From JAAELZ01 sp965237485 (GTDB lineage Bacteria; Pseudomonadota; Gammaproteobacteria; Arenicellales; Poriferihabitantaceae): 51,834 nt of DNA. Under the pieces are notes generated by a model. The model did not search any database. It saw only the letters and a program-made list of their open reading frames with translations, and was not told the DNA's origin. The position numbers and the translations under genes are program-made. The stretch lies in the NCBI GenBank assembly GCA_965237485.1, contig CBDEFQ010000008.1, forward strand, positions 1-51,834. The letters are read 5' to 3'. Below, piece after piece: positions 16,722 through 25,952 of this stretch (positions are counted from its first letter, which is position 1; each line of letters begins with the position of its first letter).

Positions 16722-17039
16722 AAACATGGAAGTTTGCGACCCCGATGGCTTGAGTCATTGCTGAGAAACGAAGCAGGACGTACATCGGCTAATTTGTCTT
16801 GTTCTGCAATAAAATCGTGTTTCATGGTAAAATAGCCCCGTGATTCAAATGAGTTATAAATTTAGGATTTACCCTGTTCTTAAATACCGCGAGGTGCGCG
16901 GAAATTAACGCGCGTGGAGAGTTGCTTAATCGGGCAACCTGAATAATCAGGCTGTAGATGGCACTCGCTGAAACGCGAATTTGTAGATTGATGAGAAACC
17001 GAATGGACGGTTTTGAAATTAATCATTGCGAAACACCGA
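16722..17039. repeat. Direct repeat R-328, copy 2, at the right edge of the plasmid insert
   Basis: The same sequence as 12952-13279. Its right end (GAAACACCGA) abuts the resumed DGQHR coding sequence, so this copy marks the right junction of the insertion in the PT island. On the minus strand it opens MKHDFIAEQDKLADVRPASF (ATG at 16825). A forward frame gives RCAEINARGELLNRAT then a stop, faintly like a TnpB tail, but too short to call. Confidence 0.88.
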
Positions 17040-17438
17040 CTAAGAAAGCACTTTGGCGAATTAGATGAATTTTTTGATGCTGATGATACAAGCGACGTTG
17101 TTTCAAAGTACCGTGGAAGCCATGGTGGAAATGCCTTGTTTCGTCCTATTGGGTTAGATATTTTCGCCCAGATCATTGCAACATTGAACAGAGATCAATC
17201 GCTCACTCAGGCTGTGAAACTTGCCTCAACATTGCCTCGGAACCTGTCTGAAGCTCCTTACGCAGGCTTGATGTGGAATACAAGTACATCGACAATCGTA
17301 AATGCTCATAGCGTGACCTTGCGCGAGGTTCTTCTTTATATGCTTGGAGATTCAAAATATTCAAATGAGACACTGCTTGCACGATACCGCAAAGATACAG
17401 GCGATAAAAATGCAGCGCTACCTGATCTTGTTGTTTGA
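17040..17438 (+). pseudogene. C-terminal half of the split DndB-like DGQHR gene
   Basis: From CTA at 17040 the frame reads LRKHFGELDEFF, then KYRGSHGGNALFRPIGLDIF and later EAPYAGLMWN and LREVLLYMLG, ending at 17438. This is the part missing from the DGQHR protein at 7024-7870, where homology ends in AYFDYAKKYF. Joining the two gives a protein of about 400 residues, as expected for the family. The in-frame start at 17013 lies inside repeat R-328 and is unlikely to be genuine. It is followed directly by the effector genes, which confirms that one island was split. Confidence 0.8.
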
Positions 17439-17448
17439 GACAAGGCGC

Positions 17449-17568
17449 ATGCCAGTATTTTCTTTTTCTGCCAACGATATAGGCAAACAGTTCGATTGTT
17501 GCATTTTTGATCGCTTGAAGTGCTTTGCGACATATATTGTTGACGAAGAGGTGACTTGGTTGTCATAA
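17449..17568 (+). CDS. Small hypothetical protein (39 aa) between DGQHR and helicase genes
   Basis: An ATG at 17449 opens a 39-residue frame beginning MPVFSFSANDIGKQFDCCIF and ending DEEVTWLS, seven bases before the helicase ATG. The position suggests a real small operon gene, or the residue of a longer one. Not recognised. Confidence 0.35.
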   Translation: MPVFSFSANDIGKQFDCCIFDRLKCFATYIVDEEVTWLS

Positions 17569-17575
17569 ATGATCT

Positions 17576-19222
17576 ATGAATTCTTCTTCTAACATATCGT
17601 CAGCTCCGGGGCTGGCATTTCCGGCCTTACTACAGAACGCAAGGCCTGCATTGTTGCGAGAGCTTATTGGTCCATCGATTTTCGATACCTTGCAGGGATT
17701 AGACCCTGAGCTGGCTTCAGATCAACGGCTTGGGGAGCTCGCAACCAGACTCGTAGATGCATCTGAAACACTTCGCGATCCGCAACTGAGAGAAAAGATC
17801 GTACGGATGTTGCCTCTTCCAAAGGCGCGGGAGCTTGGCGAAAGATTAGGGGCCTCGATGGATCGCGACCTCTATAACGATTTGAACCGGATTGTTGCTG
17901 ACAAAGATGTATTGCCAGAGCTGTTCTCTTTCTTCGGTATTGTTGAAGACGAACGAGCACCCGAAGATCGACAACCAGACATAGGGCAAGTAAAAGCAGG
18001 TTACGCGCTATTTGATCATCAGAGAAAAGCCGGTGATAAGGTTATGCGCATTCTTTCGTCCGATCCGCGAAAGGTTGTTTTGCACATGCCAACAGGGGCG
18101 GGGAAAACGCGCACTGCGATGCACATTATAGCCTCCTATCTTAAGAGAAATGAGCCAACCGTTGTTTGTTGGCTAGCACAGAACGCTGAGCTTCTCGATC
18201 AGGCCGCCGCCGAGTTTGATAATGCTTGGCATTCTCTTGGAAACCGAAATTTAAGCCTTATAAGATTTTGGGGTAATCGAAGTCCTGATCTACTTAACAC
18301 AACCGATGGCCTCATTGTTGCGGGACTTGGTAAAATGGCTGCTCTTGATAAACGTGATCCTGCCACTTTGCTCAGGCTTGCTGATCGCGTGACGCTGACG
18401 ATCATCGATGAGGCGCATCAAGCAATTGCACCAACCTATGCCGCTATTTTGACATCTCTACACACCAAGCGTCCGCGAAACGCATTACTTGGCTTAACGG
18501 CAACACCAGGAAGAAGCTGGTCGAATATTGAGGAAGACCAGAAGTTGTCCGACTATTTTGATGCATCGAAAGTTACATTGGAGGTTGAAGGATATGACGA
18601 TCCTGTAAGTTTTCTAATTGAAAAACAATACTTGGCCAAACCCATATTTAGAACCTTAAATTCTGATGCGGGTCTGGAGCTTACAGATGACGACATTAGT
18701 ATTCTGGCATCCGCAATAGATGTGCCGGAAACTTTACTCAAAAGACTAGGCGAGGACACTCAGAGAAACCTCAAAATCATATCTGCAATGGAAGACCTTG
18801 TAACACGTCATAAGCGGATTCTCGTTTTTGCGCCGTCCGTTCAAAACGCTAGAATGCTTACGGCAATCATTGCACTGCGAGGGCACGAAGCGTTTGTAGT
18901 TACCGGTACAACGGACAAGTCCGAGCGTGAGCGTGTTATTAGACGCTTTAGGAGCAACGCGAATCAGGCTATAATCCTAATAAACTACGGTGTTTTAACA
19001 ACCGGATTTGATGCCCCGGCGACGAGCGCGGCGATTATTGCGCGCCCCACACGTTCACTGGTTTTGTTTAGCCAAATGGTTGGGCGGGCGACACGCGGAG
19101 TAAAAGCTGGCGGTAATACTGAGGCAGAAATTGTTACCGTCGTTGATCCACATTTACCAGGTTTTGGCAGCATAGCCGAAGCCTTTGAGAACTGGGAGGA
19201 CGTTTGGAGTGAGCCAGACTAA
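17576..19222 (+). CDS. Superfamily 2 DEAH helicase of the PT effector cassette
   Basis: The 548-residue protein has helicase motif I HMPTGAGKTRTAMH near residue 170, motif II IIDEAHQA, motif III LGLTATPGR, motif V YGVLTTGFDAP and motif VI FSQMVGRATR. The N-terminal ~150 residues are helical and unassigned. Such helicases unwind or translocate DNA for a partner nuclease, and here the partners are the GHKL ATPase and PLD protein downstream. It overlaps the next gene by about 14 bases. In SspABCD-linked islands a three-gene sspFGH cassette damages unmodified DNA. This cassette holds that position, but I cannot prove one-to-one homology without a search. Confidence 0.85.
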   Translation: MNSSSNISSAPGLAFPALLQNARPALLRELIGPSIFDTLQGLDPELASDQRLGELATRLVDASETLRDPQLREKIVRMLPLPKARELGERLGASMDRDLYNDLNRIVADKDVLPELFSFFGIVEDERAPEDRQPDIGQVKAGYALFDHQRKAGDKVMRILSSDPRKVVLHMPTGAGKTRTAMHIIASYLKRNEPTVVCWLAQNAELLDQAAAEFDNAWHSLGNRNLSLIRFWGNRSPDLLNTTDGLIVAGLGKMAALDKRDPATLLRLADRVTLTIIDEAHQAIAPTYAAILTSLHTKRPRNALLGLTATPGRSWSNIEEDQKLSDYFDASKVTLEVEGYDDPVSFLIEKQYLAKPIFRTLNSDAGLELTDDDISILASAIDVPETLLKRLGEDTQRNLKIISAMEDLVTRHKRILVFAPSVQNARMLTAIIALRGHEAFVVTGTTDKSERERVIRRFRSNANQAIILINYGVLTTGFDAPATSAAIIARPTRSLVLFSQMVGRATRGVKAGGNTEAEIVTVVDPHLPGFGSIAEAFENWEDVWSEPD

Positions 19223-21038
19223 AGAGATAGAGAATGCAAGACCAGACGGTGAGATTATTCCTCCTGAGTTGGCGGTTCGCGCCATGCGTGATAGCGGGTA
19301 CAAGAACACTGCCTATGCACTAGCCGAGATTATAGATAATTCTGTTCAGGCAAATGCAACGTCCATTGAACTGATTTGTGTTGAATCCCAAGAGCAGGTG
19401 AATCAACGAACCAGGAAGCGAATCGCCGCAATTGGAGTTCTAGACAATGGTGATGGCATGTCACCAGAAACACTGCGTCTCGCATTGCAGTTTGGTAATG
19501 GAACGCACCTTAATGATAGAAAAGGGATTGGCCGATTTGGTATGGGGTTGCCAAATTCGTCGATTTCACAATGTCGCCGCCTCGAAGTTTGGACATGGCA
19601 GAATGGCCCCGACAACGCGATGTACTCCTATCTTGACGTTGACGAAATCGAAGGGAGACATCTTTTCTCCGTTCCTTCTCCATCGCACAAACCGCTCCCT
19701 GAAGAATGGAGAAAACGCTCGCAGTCAATTGAAACATCAGGAACACTAATTCTGTGGACAAATTTTGACGAGCATCGGCTGACGTGGAGCGGTGCTCCGG
19801 CAACGCTTCGAAACACTGAGACTATAGTAGGTCGTATGTATCGGAAGTTTATCAATGATGGGCGTATTTCCATTCGATTGCTTGCGCTCCTCGATGATCA
19901 ACCAACGTATGATGAGAATGTCAGGGTGAATGATCCCCTTTATTTAATGCCAAATTCATCAACACCATCCCCGTTTGATAAAGAAGCAATGTTCCAATCA
20001 TGGGGGGCTGAGGATGAAGTTTTCAGTATCGATTATGACGGGCAAGTCCATAAAGTGACCGTTCGTATGAGTTGGGCAAAACCGGAAACGGTTCCTGACG
20101 ACACGGGTGATCGAGGTGCTCAGCCCTACGGTAAACATGCAGCAAAGAATGTTGGGCTTTCAATTGTTCGTGAAGCCAGAGAGCTTGATCTCGACCCAGC
20201 ATGGACAAACAGTTATGACCCTACTGAAAGATGGTGGGGGGTTGAAGTTGATTTTCCTTCGACGCTTGACGAGGTGTTCGGTGTGACAAATACCAAACAA
20301 AGTGCAACTGTATTTTCACACATGGCACAGTTTGATTGGAAATCCGAAGCCGATACCGATGAGTCACACTCTGAATTTCGGGAACGGCTTCAGCAGGAGG
20401 GTGATCCAAGGTCGTTGCTTTTGCCAATTGTTGAACATATCAGGAAGCAGATTCAAGAAGCAAGAACTCGCCTAAAGAAGCAAACTGCTCGAAGGCGAAC
20501 TAAAAGTGATCGGCATGACAAACCAGCGGTAGAAGATTTGGCAACGTCTAAATTCAAGGAACGTGCCGAGCAAGGTCATGAGACAGAGGCAGATTCTGAG
20601 GAATTTAATGAAGAAGCTCGTAAAAGTTTTGAGGAAGATTTAAAAGCCGACAAAGACTATCGCGAAGATGTAGCCGAAGAAATTGCAAATGCGACATTCA
20701 GTCGTAACCGAGAAGTTGTTTTCTTAACCAAAGCAATGGAAGGGTATGCTTTCTTTAATGTTGAGCACAAACAAGGAGGACTTACTGCAATCGTGTTCAA
20801 CACCAATCATCCGTTTTATGATCAACTTCTAGAATCTCGGGAACCAGATATTGGTGAAGCCGAAACAGATAGCGACTTACTCGACCGAATTCATAAGGCT
20901 GCCGATACATTAGAATTACTGTTTGCCGCTTGGGCACGGTATGAAATGGAAGAAGTCACTCATCAATCCCGTCTTTTCGAAACACGTCAAGAATGGGGGA
21001 AAATGGCGCGGTTTTTCCTAACAGAAAAAGAAGACTAA
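19209..21038 (+). CDS. GHKL (Hsp90/MutL-type) ATPase of the PT effector cassette
   Basis: The start is best placed at the GTG at 19209, behind GGGAGGACG and overlapping the helicase stop; this yields about 609 residues. The GHKL Bergerat-fold motifs are clear: N box ALAEIIDNSVQAN, G1 GVLDNGDGMS and G2 KGIGRFGMGLPNSSIS. A charged stretch from about residue 400 to 500 (TRLKKQTARRRTKSD, many E/D) looks like a coiled or flexible linker. The C-terminus is helical. GHKL ATPases act as ATP-driven clamps, for example in MutL-like or MORC-like defence proteins. No topoisomerase or kinase domain is attached. It is operonic with the helicase and PLD genes. Confidence 0.85.
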   Translation: MSQTKEIENARPDGEIIPPELAVRAMRDSGYKNTAYALAEIIDNSVQANATSIELICVESQEQVNQRTRKRIAAIGVLDNGDGMSPETLRLALQFGNGTHLNDRKGIGRFGMGLPNSSISQCRRLEVWTWQNGPDNAMYSYLDVDEIEGRHLFSVPSPSHKPLPEEWRKRSQSIETSGTLILWTNFDEHRLTWSGAPATLRNTETIVGRMYRKFINDGRISIRLLALLDDQPTYDENVRVNDPLYLMPNSSTPSPFDKEAMFQSWGAEDEVFSIDYDGQVHKVTVRMSWAKPETVPDDTGDRGAQPYGKHAAKNVGLSIVREARELDLDPAWTNSYDPTERWWGVEVDFPSTLDEVFGVTNTKQSATVFSHMAQFDWKSEADTDESHSEFRERLQQEGDPRSLLLPIVEHIRKQIQEARTRLKKQTARRRTKSDRHDKPAVEDLATSKFKERAEQGHETEADSEEFNEEARKSFEEDLKADKDYREDVAEEIANATFSRNREVVFLTKAMEGYAFFNVEHKQGGLTAIVFNTNHPFYDQLLESREPDIGEAETDSDLLDRIHKAADTLELLFAAWARYEMEEVTHQSRLFETRQEWGKMARFFLTEKED

Positions 21039-21042
21039 GAGC

Positions 21043-21969
21043 ATGCCAGTTGTTGATCCTGGAAAAGGCGTTATCGATCTTGTGCGATCATCTAACAATA
21101 GAATTGTCATTGCGGCTCCCTATATAAAGTCGCACTCACTTCGTTCTTTGATTACACACATTCCAGATAATATTACAGCGTTCGTTTGTATCACACGCTG
21201 GCTTCCAGAGGACATTGCTTCGGGGGTTTGTGATATTGAGATATTTGAAGACGTCACAAAACTTAAAGGCGGTGAGCTTCGTGTGCATCCACATCTTCAT
21301 GCGAAATATTATTCGAATACCAATCAATGCCTCGTAGGATCAGCGAATCTTACGGGTCGTGGATTAGGATGGCATACACCGGCAAACGTGGAATTGCTTG
21401 TTGCGTTGCCTGGTGATTTTCCAGGACTATCTGATTGGGAGGCAGCATTATTGGAGTCATCGGTTACTGCGACAAAGGAATTGAGAAATCAGATTCTTGC
21501 AGAAGCTGATCGAATACAGAAGCCTATTTATCATTCACCCGAAGTGGAGGGATCGGAAGAGTCAAATGCCCTTTGGGTTCCAACCTGTACCGTACCAGAC
21601 CGGCTTTGGAAAGTTTATCAGGGGGCCGGAGCTGACTCGATAGTGACGAGTGCCCATGATGCCGCGCAAAATGATCTCGCTGCACTTTCTCCGCCTCATG
21701 GACTCGATCAACCACTATTTGATGCTTATGTTTCTGGAATTCTCAAGCAGATGCCGTTTATCACTGAAATCGATAGCTTGGCGTCAACGGGCGTTACTGA
21801 TTTACAAGCCCATCCGTTCCTTTCAGAGCGGCTGGACATTGACGTGACTTCCGCCCAGCATACTTGGCGCGTGCTAAAGCTATGGCTTATTCATTTTTTT
21901 GGGGATTCATACCGGTTAGAAACCGGACAGGAAATTCTCGTAAAGGGTAAAGAAATTCCCTCTCGCTGA
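21043..21969 (+). CDS. PLD-superfamily (HKD) nuclease-like protein of the PT effector cassette
   Basis: The 308-residue protein starts four bases after the GHKL gene. It has one strong phospholipase D-type HKD motif, HLHAKYYSNTNQCLVGSANLT, at about residues 84-104 (histidine and lysine present, GSAN following). The opening strand RIVIAAPYIK also suits the PLD fold. Single-HKD proteins dimerise to build the active site and include nucleases such as Nuc, BfiI and DISARM DrmC. The C-terminal half has no clear second HKD. In this setting it is the most likely DNA-cutting subunit of the helicase/GHKL/PLD trio. Confidence 0.8.
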   Translation: MPVVDPGKGVIDLVRSSNNRIVIAAPYIKSHSLRSLITHIPDNITAFVCITRWLPEDIASGVCDIEIFEDVTKLKGGELRVHPHLHAKYYSNTNQCLVGSANLTGRGLGWHTPANVELLVALPGDFPGLSDWEAALLESSVTATKELRNQILAEADRIQKPIYHSPEVEGSEESNALWVPTCTVPDRLWKVYQGAGADSIVTSAHDAAQNDLAALSPPHGLDQPLFDAYVSGILKQMPFITEIDSLASTGVTDLQAHPFLSERLDIDVTSAQHTWRVLKLWLIHFFGDSYRLETGQEILVKGKEIPSR

Positions 21970-21995
21970 TCTCTCTGATTCGACAGAACAGAAAA

Positions 21996-22175
21996 TCAAG
22001 GGCAAAAAACCCTTGTACCAATTTCTCGTTGAATATTTTCCAGTGATGCCAGAGCGTTTCTGCGCTGATGAGTATCAGGCTCACTTCTGGCAAGTTCGTT
22101 AAAAGCTTCTCTTAATAAAGAATACAGCTCACTTTCGTTTTTTGCTGCCATTTCAAATCTTGTTATCAGTCTCAT
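21996..22175 (-). CDS. Conserved small plasmid/phage protein (59 aa), unknown
   Basis: Reverse translation from the ATG at 22175 gives MRLITRFEMAAKNESELYSL and onward to the stop at 21996-21998, helical and charged (HQRRNALASLENIQREIG). A perfect AGGAGGT ribosome site precedes it. The sequence type is familiar from plasmids and prophages but has no function I know. It converges on the PT effector operon and marks the end of the island. Confidence 0.6.
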   Translation of the reverse strand: MRLITRFEMAAKNESELYSLLREAFNELARSEPDTHQRRNALASLENIQREIGTRVFCP

Positions 22176-22667
22176 TGCTACCTCCTGTTTTTAGAGGTCG
22201 CGTTTGTTCACGACCTTTGTAAGGCCGTTGGAATACGCGGGAGGTAATGAGCTGCACCCACTTAGTCGAAATATATTGAAGAAGCGTGAGATTTCACGCC
22301 TGCAGGTCTAATGTCTCCTGCGCTTACAAACAGGTTTTATGAAAGGGCGTGATCTGCGCCTCTTATTTTCAGGTGGTAGATGTGGCTGATTGACTGGATG
22401 GTGGCTCAAAAAGAGAGCCCGTTTTCTTGTCATAGAGGTTTTTCTACACCTTGCCAGTGCTTGCTTGATCGAACAAAAGGAGGGGCTCTTGCATCCCCTC
22501 AAAATCAAGAATAATGACGGTTTCCATCTGGCGCATATGCTGGATAGACCCTCCGCAATTTTTCTGGATTTTTTCACCCCTGCCTAGTCGGCCTAGTCGC
22601 CAGAAGTTCATGCGAGGCGGAGAGCTTCGCTTTAGAACTTCAACAGCGATTAAGAGGACTTAGAAAA
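22176..22667. other. Leader-like non-coding region before ardA
   Basis: No convincing gene. The stretch between the two genes contains several short GC-rich hairpins and purine-rich runs (AAAGGAGGGG near 22480), with no clear open frame on either strand. It may be a long untranslated leader of ardA; that is inference. Confidence 0.4.
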
Positions 22668-22910
22668 ATGAGTGATGAAATCAGAGTTTATGTTGCAGAC
22701 TTGGCGGCTTACAACAATGGCAAGTTACATGGTGTCTGGATTAATGCCACTGATGATCTGGACGACATTCAAGAGCAAGTTAATCAAATGCTTGATGAAA
22801 GCCCAGAGCAGGGAGCAGAAGAATACGCGCTCCATGACTACGAAGGGTTTAACGGCTACGGACTTGGTGAATATGAGTCCATTGGCTCAGTCCATGAAAT
22901 TGCTGCGTAT
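22668..22910 (+). pseudogene. ardA: ArdA antirestriction protein, truncated by an IS21 element
   Basis: The first 80 residues are ArdA-like: IRVYVADLAAYNNGKLHGVW and EEYALHDYEGFNGYGLGEYE followed by SIGSVHEIAAYF. ArdA is an acidic DNA mimic of about 165-180 residues that inhibits type I restriction. From 22909 the frame runs into the terminal inverted repeat of IS21 (TTTTACAACCGTGGCCA), and the stop at 22991 lies within the IS. The second half of ArdA, needed for dimerisation and DNA mimicry, is missing. Confidence 0.85.
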
Positions 22911-22996
22911 TTTTACAACCGTGGCCACCGAATTTTACGAAGCGTGGCCACTTGCACCAAGCCTTCAAACGGTCAAGTGATTTTAACGTAAAGTGG

Positions 22997-23742
22997 CTAC
23001 ACTTTGCTCTGTTGTGACTGGATTTTTCTCATCGATTCCCCCTCTAATTGTATTTTGTGCGCGTTGTGTAATAAGCGATCCAGAATCGCATCAGCCAAAG
23101 TGGCTTCACCAATCGCATCATGCCAATGTTGTGTGGGCAATTGACTGGTGATTAAGGTGGCGCCATTACCGTGGCGATCTTCTATTATTTCTAATCGGTC
23201 ATTACGGTTTTGCTGAGTCAGTGTATCCAAGCCCCAGTCATCGATAATCAATAGTTTGATTTTTGCTATTTGTGCCAGTAGCTTGGTGTAACTGCCATCA
23301 CCATGGCTCAAGGTCATTGCTTCAAATAAGCGGCTAGCACGAATATATTTTGTGCTAATGCCGTGCTCACAAGCCGCTTGTCCTAACACACAGGCCAAGA
23401 AGGTTTTGCCGGTGCCTGTAGGGCCTTGGATGATGACATTGCGGCTTTTGTTTACCCCGTCTAGGCCAGTAACTGCGCTACCGTGTCTTTGTGTAAACCT
23501 CGTCTAGTTCGGTAATCGATGTCGTCTGCTTGGGCGCGATATCGTAACTTCGCTTGCTTGAGTAAACGCGTGACTTTGCGGTTATCCCGCACGGTGGCCT
23601 CGTGGTTTACGAGCAAACTGAGTCGTTCGATAAAGCCCAGCTCATCATAAGTGTTAGGTGGGTCGAACTGATAGCACAGTTGCTCGGCCATGCCCGTTAG
23701 GCGTAATTCATTCAGTTGGGTAAGGGTTTGTTGTGGAGTCAT
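22997..23742 (-). pseudogene. istB: IstB-like AAA+ transposition helper, frameshifted
   Basis: The N-terminal frame starts MTPQQTLTQLNELRLTGMAE at 23742 and stops at 23461 (LHKDTVAQLLA). The other part resumes as NKSRNVIIQGPTGTGKTFLA (Walker A GPTGTGKT), Walker B LLIIDDWGL and a sensor region SQLPTQHWHDAIG. One base is missing near 23461, where a GACGG codon step should follow TTA. IstB is the ATPase that helps IstA target DNA. It looks dead unless the frameshift is a sequencing error. Confidence 0.85.
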
Positions 23743-24016
23743 AGTATTTTCCTGTTGGTTATAGATGAAATGGTTTGGGTTAATGGTAGTAATCGGCTCC
23801 GCGCACATTGGCATGGGTGCTTGGCAAAGTCTGTTGCTTATCGGGTTCGGCAGGTAGCTTGTCGAGACGGGTTTGTAGTATTGATGCAAGGTGTTTGTAA
23901 TGCAGGCCGCCAATCTTCTCTGCGCGTAAACAGGCATTCTCTAAACGCGTCTTGCCGTATTTCTTGGCAAGGTTAAGAATGCCCAAACAAGCACGATAAC
24001 CCGGGCGTTGTTTAAA

Positions 24017-24179
24017 CCTAGATAAATCAGTTAAACACGAAAGTCCATGCAAGCTCTTGATGCACCTAGCAAAATCAAAAAAAACCTTATCACCAATTAA
24101 GGTGACCGCGACTTTTTTGATTTCACTATGCACTTCAATTGCTTACATGTCTTTTCCGCGTTTAACTGATTTATCTAGG
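24017..24179 (+). repeat. MITE copy 1 (162-bp family, inverted-repeat ends)
   Basis: It begins CCTAGATAAATCAGTTAAA and ends with the complement TTTAACTGATTTATCTAGG. Nearly the whole unit is an imperfect palindrome, with a central CCTTATCACC/GGTGACC segment. Other copies lie at 46367, 47122 and 51590. It has no coding capacity and is inserted in istA. Confidence 0.9.
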
Positions 24180-24188
24180 TTTACGAGA

Positions 24189-25600
24189 CCGTTCAACGAG
24201 TTATGCCCGAATCTGGTGTATGAGGCATTTTCTTCAAGCGGCCTCGGTTTGATCTGAGTAGTCATTAGTTTGCTCTATTCCATCTTTAAATGGAACCCCT
24301 TGAATCACTTTTGCTAGATAGGCGAACCCGCGTATTCGGTTCCACTTTTTCTCTGCGCACTGACCCAGCTTGAACATCATACTTAACATGCCATCACGGC
24401 TAAGACATCCCTTGCATCGTTTGGTACGGTGTCGGATAGTCGCGAATGTTGATTCAATTGGATTCGTAGTACCTATGCTCATCCAGTGCTTGGCAGGGAA
24501 CGAGTAGAACGTCATTAACTCTTCGCGATCTTTTTCCAAGCACTGCGTGGCTTTTGGATACTTGTCTTGACAGGTTTTAATGAATAATTGATAGGCACTT
24601 TGCGCCGCTTCTTTGGTTTCTTCCTGCCAAATGTTATGCAGAGCTGCTTTTGCTTTGGGCTGCACCGATTTAGGCAGCTTGTTCAGCACGTTGGCCGTTT
24701 TATGCACCCAACACCGTTGATGTTTAGTGCCAGGATAGACTTCTTCCAGGGCATTCCAAAAGCCTAAAGCACCATCACCGATGCCCCGCTCTGGTTGATT
24801 CAGGCCTCGCTCCTTGAGTGCCAACAACACCTCTCGCCAACTCTGCGTAGACTCTCGCTCACCGTCTTCAATCGCCAGTAATTTCTTGTGACCGCGCTCA
24901 TTCACTCCGATGACAACTAAGGCACAGAGCCGGCCCTCATCGCCGCGCAGGCCGCTGTGTATCCCGTCCGCCCATAGATAAACCCATCGATCTCGATCTA
25001 AACCTTCTCTATTCCAATCCTTGTACTCCTGAGACCACGTTGCTTTGAGCTTACTCACTGTGCTTGATGATAACCCAGTCGCTGATTGACCCACTAGCAC
25101 GCTCAGTGCATCCCCCATTTCTCCAGTGCTGACACCCTTGAGATACAGCCAAGACAAGGCCGCTTCCAGTGTTCTCGTTTTACGCACATACGGCGGCACT
25201 AAAGCAGACCGAAAGGTGATCGGTACTCCAGTGCGGGAGCGCACCTTGGGGATACGTACTTTGACTGGGCCGATCCCGGTTTGCAGTTCACGTTCTGGCA
25301 AATAGCCGTTACGAACGACACCAGCGTGTCCTGAATCTGAGACTTTGTCACAATTGCGATACAGCAGTTCAGATAACTCACTCTCGATCGCGGTTTGAAT
25401 GAGTTGCCTGGCGCCATTGCGAATCAATTCTTGCAGCGGATCGATGCTTTGCTCTGGCTTTTCAAAGGAAATAATTTTATTCTGTTTCATAGTGGCGTAT
25501 GTCTGTGGAAGTTTAAGTTGTTGTAAACTCAACTCATCCCGATACGCCGCTTTTAGTCAACTACTCCATACACCACTTTCAGGCATAACTCCCGTTCAAC
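24189..25600 (-). mobile_element. IS256-family element A with 9-bp target duplication
   Basis: The element spans 24198-25591 (1394 bp). Both ends start GAGTTATGCC and share an imperfect inverted repeat including GGTGTATG. A 9-bp direct repeat CCGTTCAAC flanks it at 24189-24197 and 25592-25600, a size typical of IS256 insertions. The intact duplication and transposase suggest recent movement. Confidence 0.92.
24234..25487 (-). CDS. IS256-family (Mutator-like) transposase, intact
   Basis: The ATG at 25487 gives MKQNKIISFEKPEQSIDPLQ; the upstream in-frame start at 25532 adds 15 residues. Features are the basic RIPKVRSRTG segment, the first catalytic aspartate in YLWADGIHSGLR, the second in GIGDGALGFWNAL, the CWVHKTANVLNKLP signature of the family, and the late glutamate in TTNPIESTFATIR. 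Length of about 417 residues is normal. It is nested in istA of an IS21. Confidence 0.93.
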   Translation of the reverse strand, partial: KQNKIISFEKPEQSIDPLQELIRNGARQLIQTAIESELSELLYRNCDKVSDSGHAGVVRNGYLPERELQTGIGPVKVRIPKVRSRTGVPITFRSALVPPYVRKTRTLEAALSWLYLKGVSTGEMGDALSVLVGQSATGLSSSTVSKLKATWSQEYKDWNREGLDRDRWVYLWADGIHSGLRGDEGRLCALVVIGVNERGHKKLLAIEDGERESTQSWREVLLALKERGLNQPERGIGDGALGFWNALEEVYPGTKHQRCWVHKTANVLNKLPKSVQPKAKAALHNIWQEETKEAAQSAYQLFIKTCQDKYPKATQCLEKDREELMTFYSFPAKHWMSIGTTNPIESTFATIRHRTKRCKGCLSRDGMLSMMFKLGQCAEKKWNRIRGFAYLAKVIQGVPFKDGIEQTNDYSDQTEAA

Positions 25601-25952
25601 TGATATTTGTGCAAAGTCTGGCTCACACAATAAAGCAGTGGCAGGGCCTCTGCATTTGGGCGGCTTTAATATCGCCTGCAGCTGTTGTTCATCCATGCCT
25701 GCTGGCAGGGGCCAGCTTAATTGGGCATTTGTTGCTCTGACGAGATATTTGGATACGGCGCTGCGTGACAGGTTTAAGCTGAGCGCGATTTTACGGGAGG
25801 ATAGTTGCGCCTCATAGTGCAAGCGCAGAATGTCTTTGAGTGTTAACCGCAAGAAGGCTGTGGAGGAATTTTACGGAAGCGAAAAAGTGTCCGCGCTTCG
25901 ATAAAAATCAGTGGCCACGGTTGGTAAAATCAGGTGGCCTCGCTACGTAAAA

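Larger units (their letters stand above)
23780..25852 (-). pseudogene. istA: IstA transposase, internally deleted and interrupted
   Basis: The N-terminus is at 25852-25592 (MRLTLKDILRLHYEAQLSSR, an IstA HTH; then LLCEPDFAQI). The C-terminus is at 24016-23780 (RPGYRACLGILNLAKKYG, ending ANVRGADYYH). Removing the IS256 and the MITE joins the two with only a few codons between, so the DDE catalytic core of about 250 residues had already been lost. Three separate events are recorded here: deletion, IS256 insertion and MITE insertion. Confidence 0.8.

Noticed and set aside
17013..17039. ATG at 17013 as the start of a separate gene before the helicase
   Set aside because: The first nine codons lie in repeat R-328, so this start is accidental; the rest is the DGQHR C-terminus.
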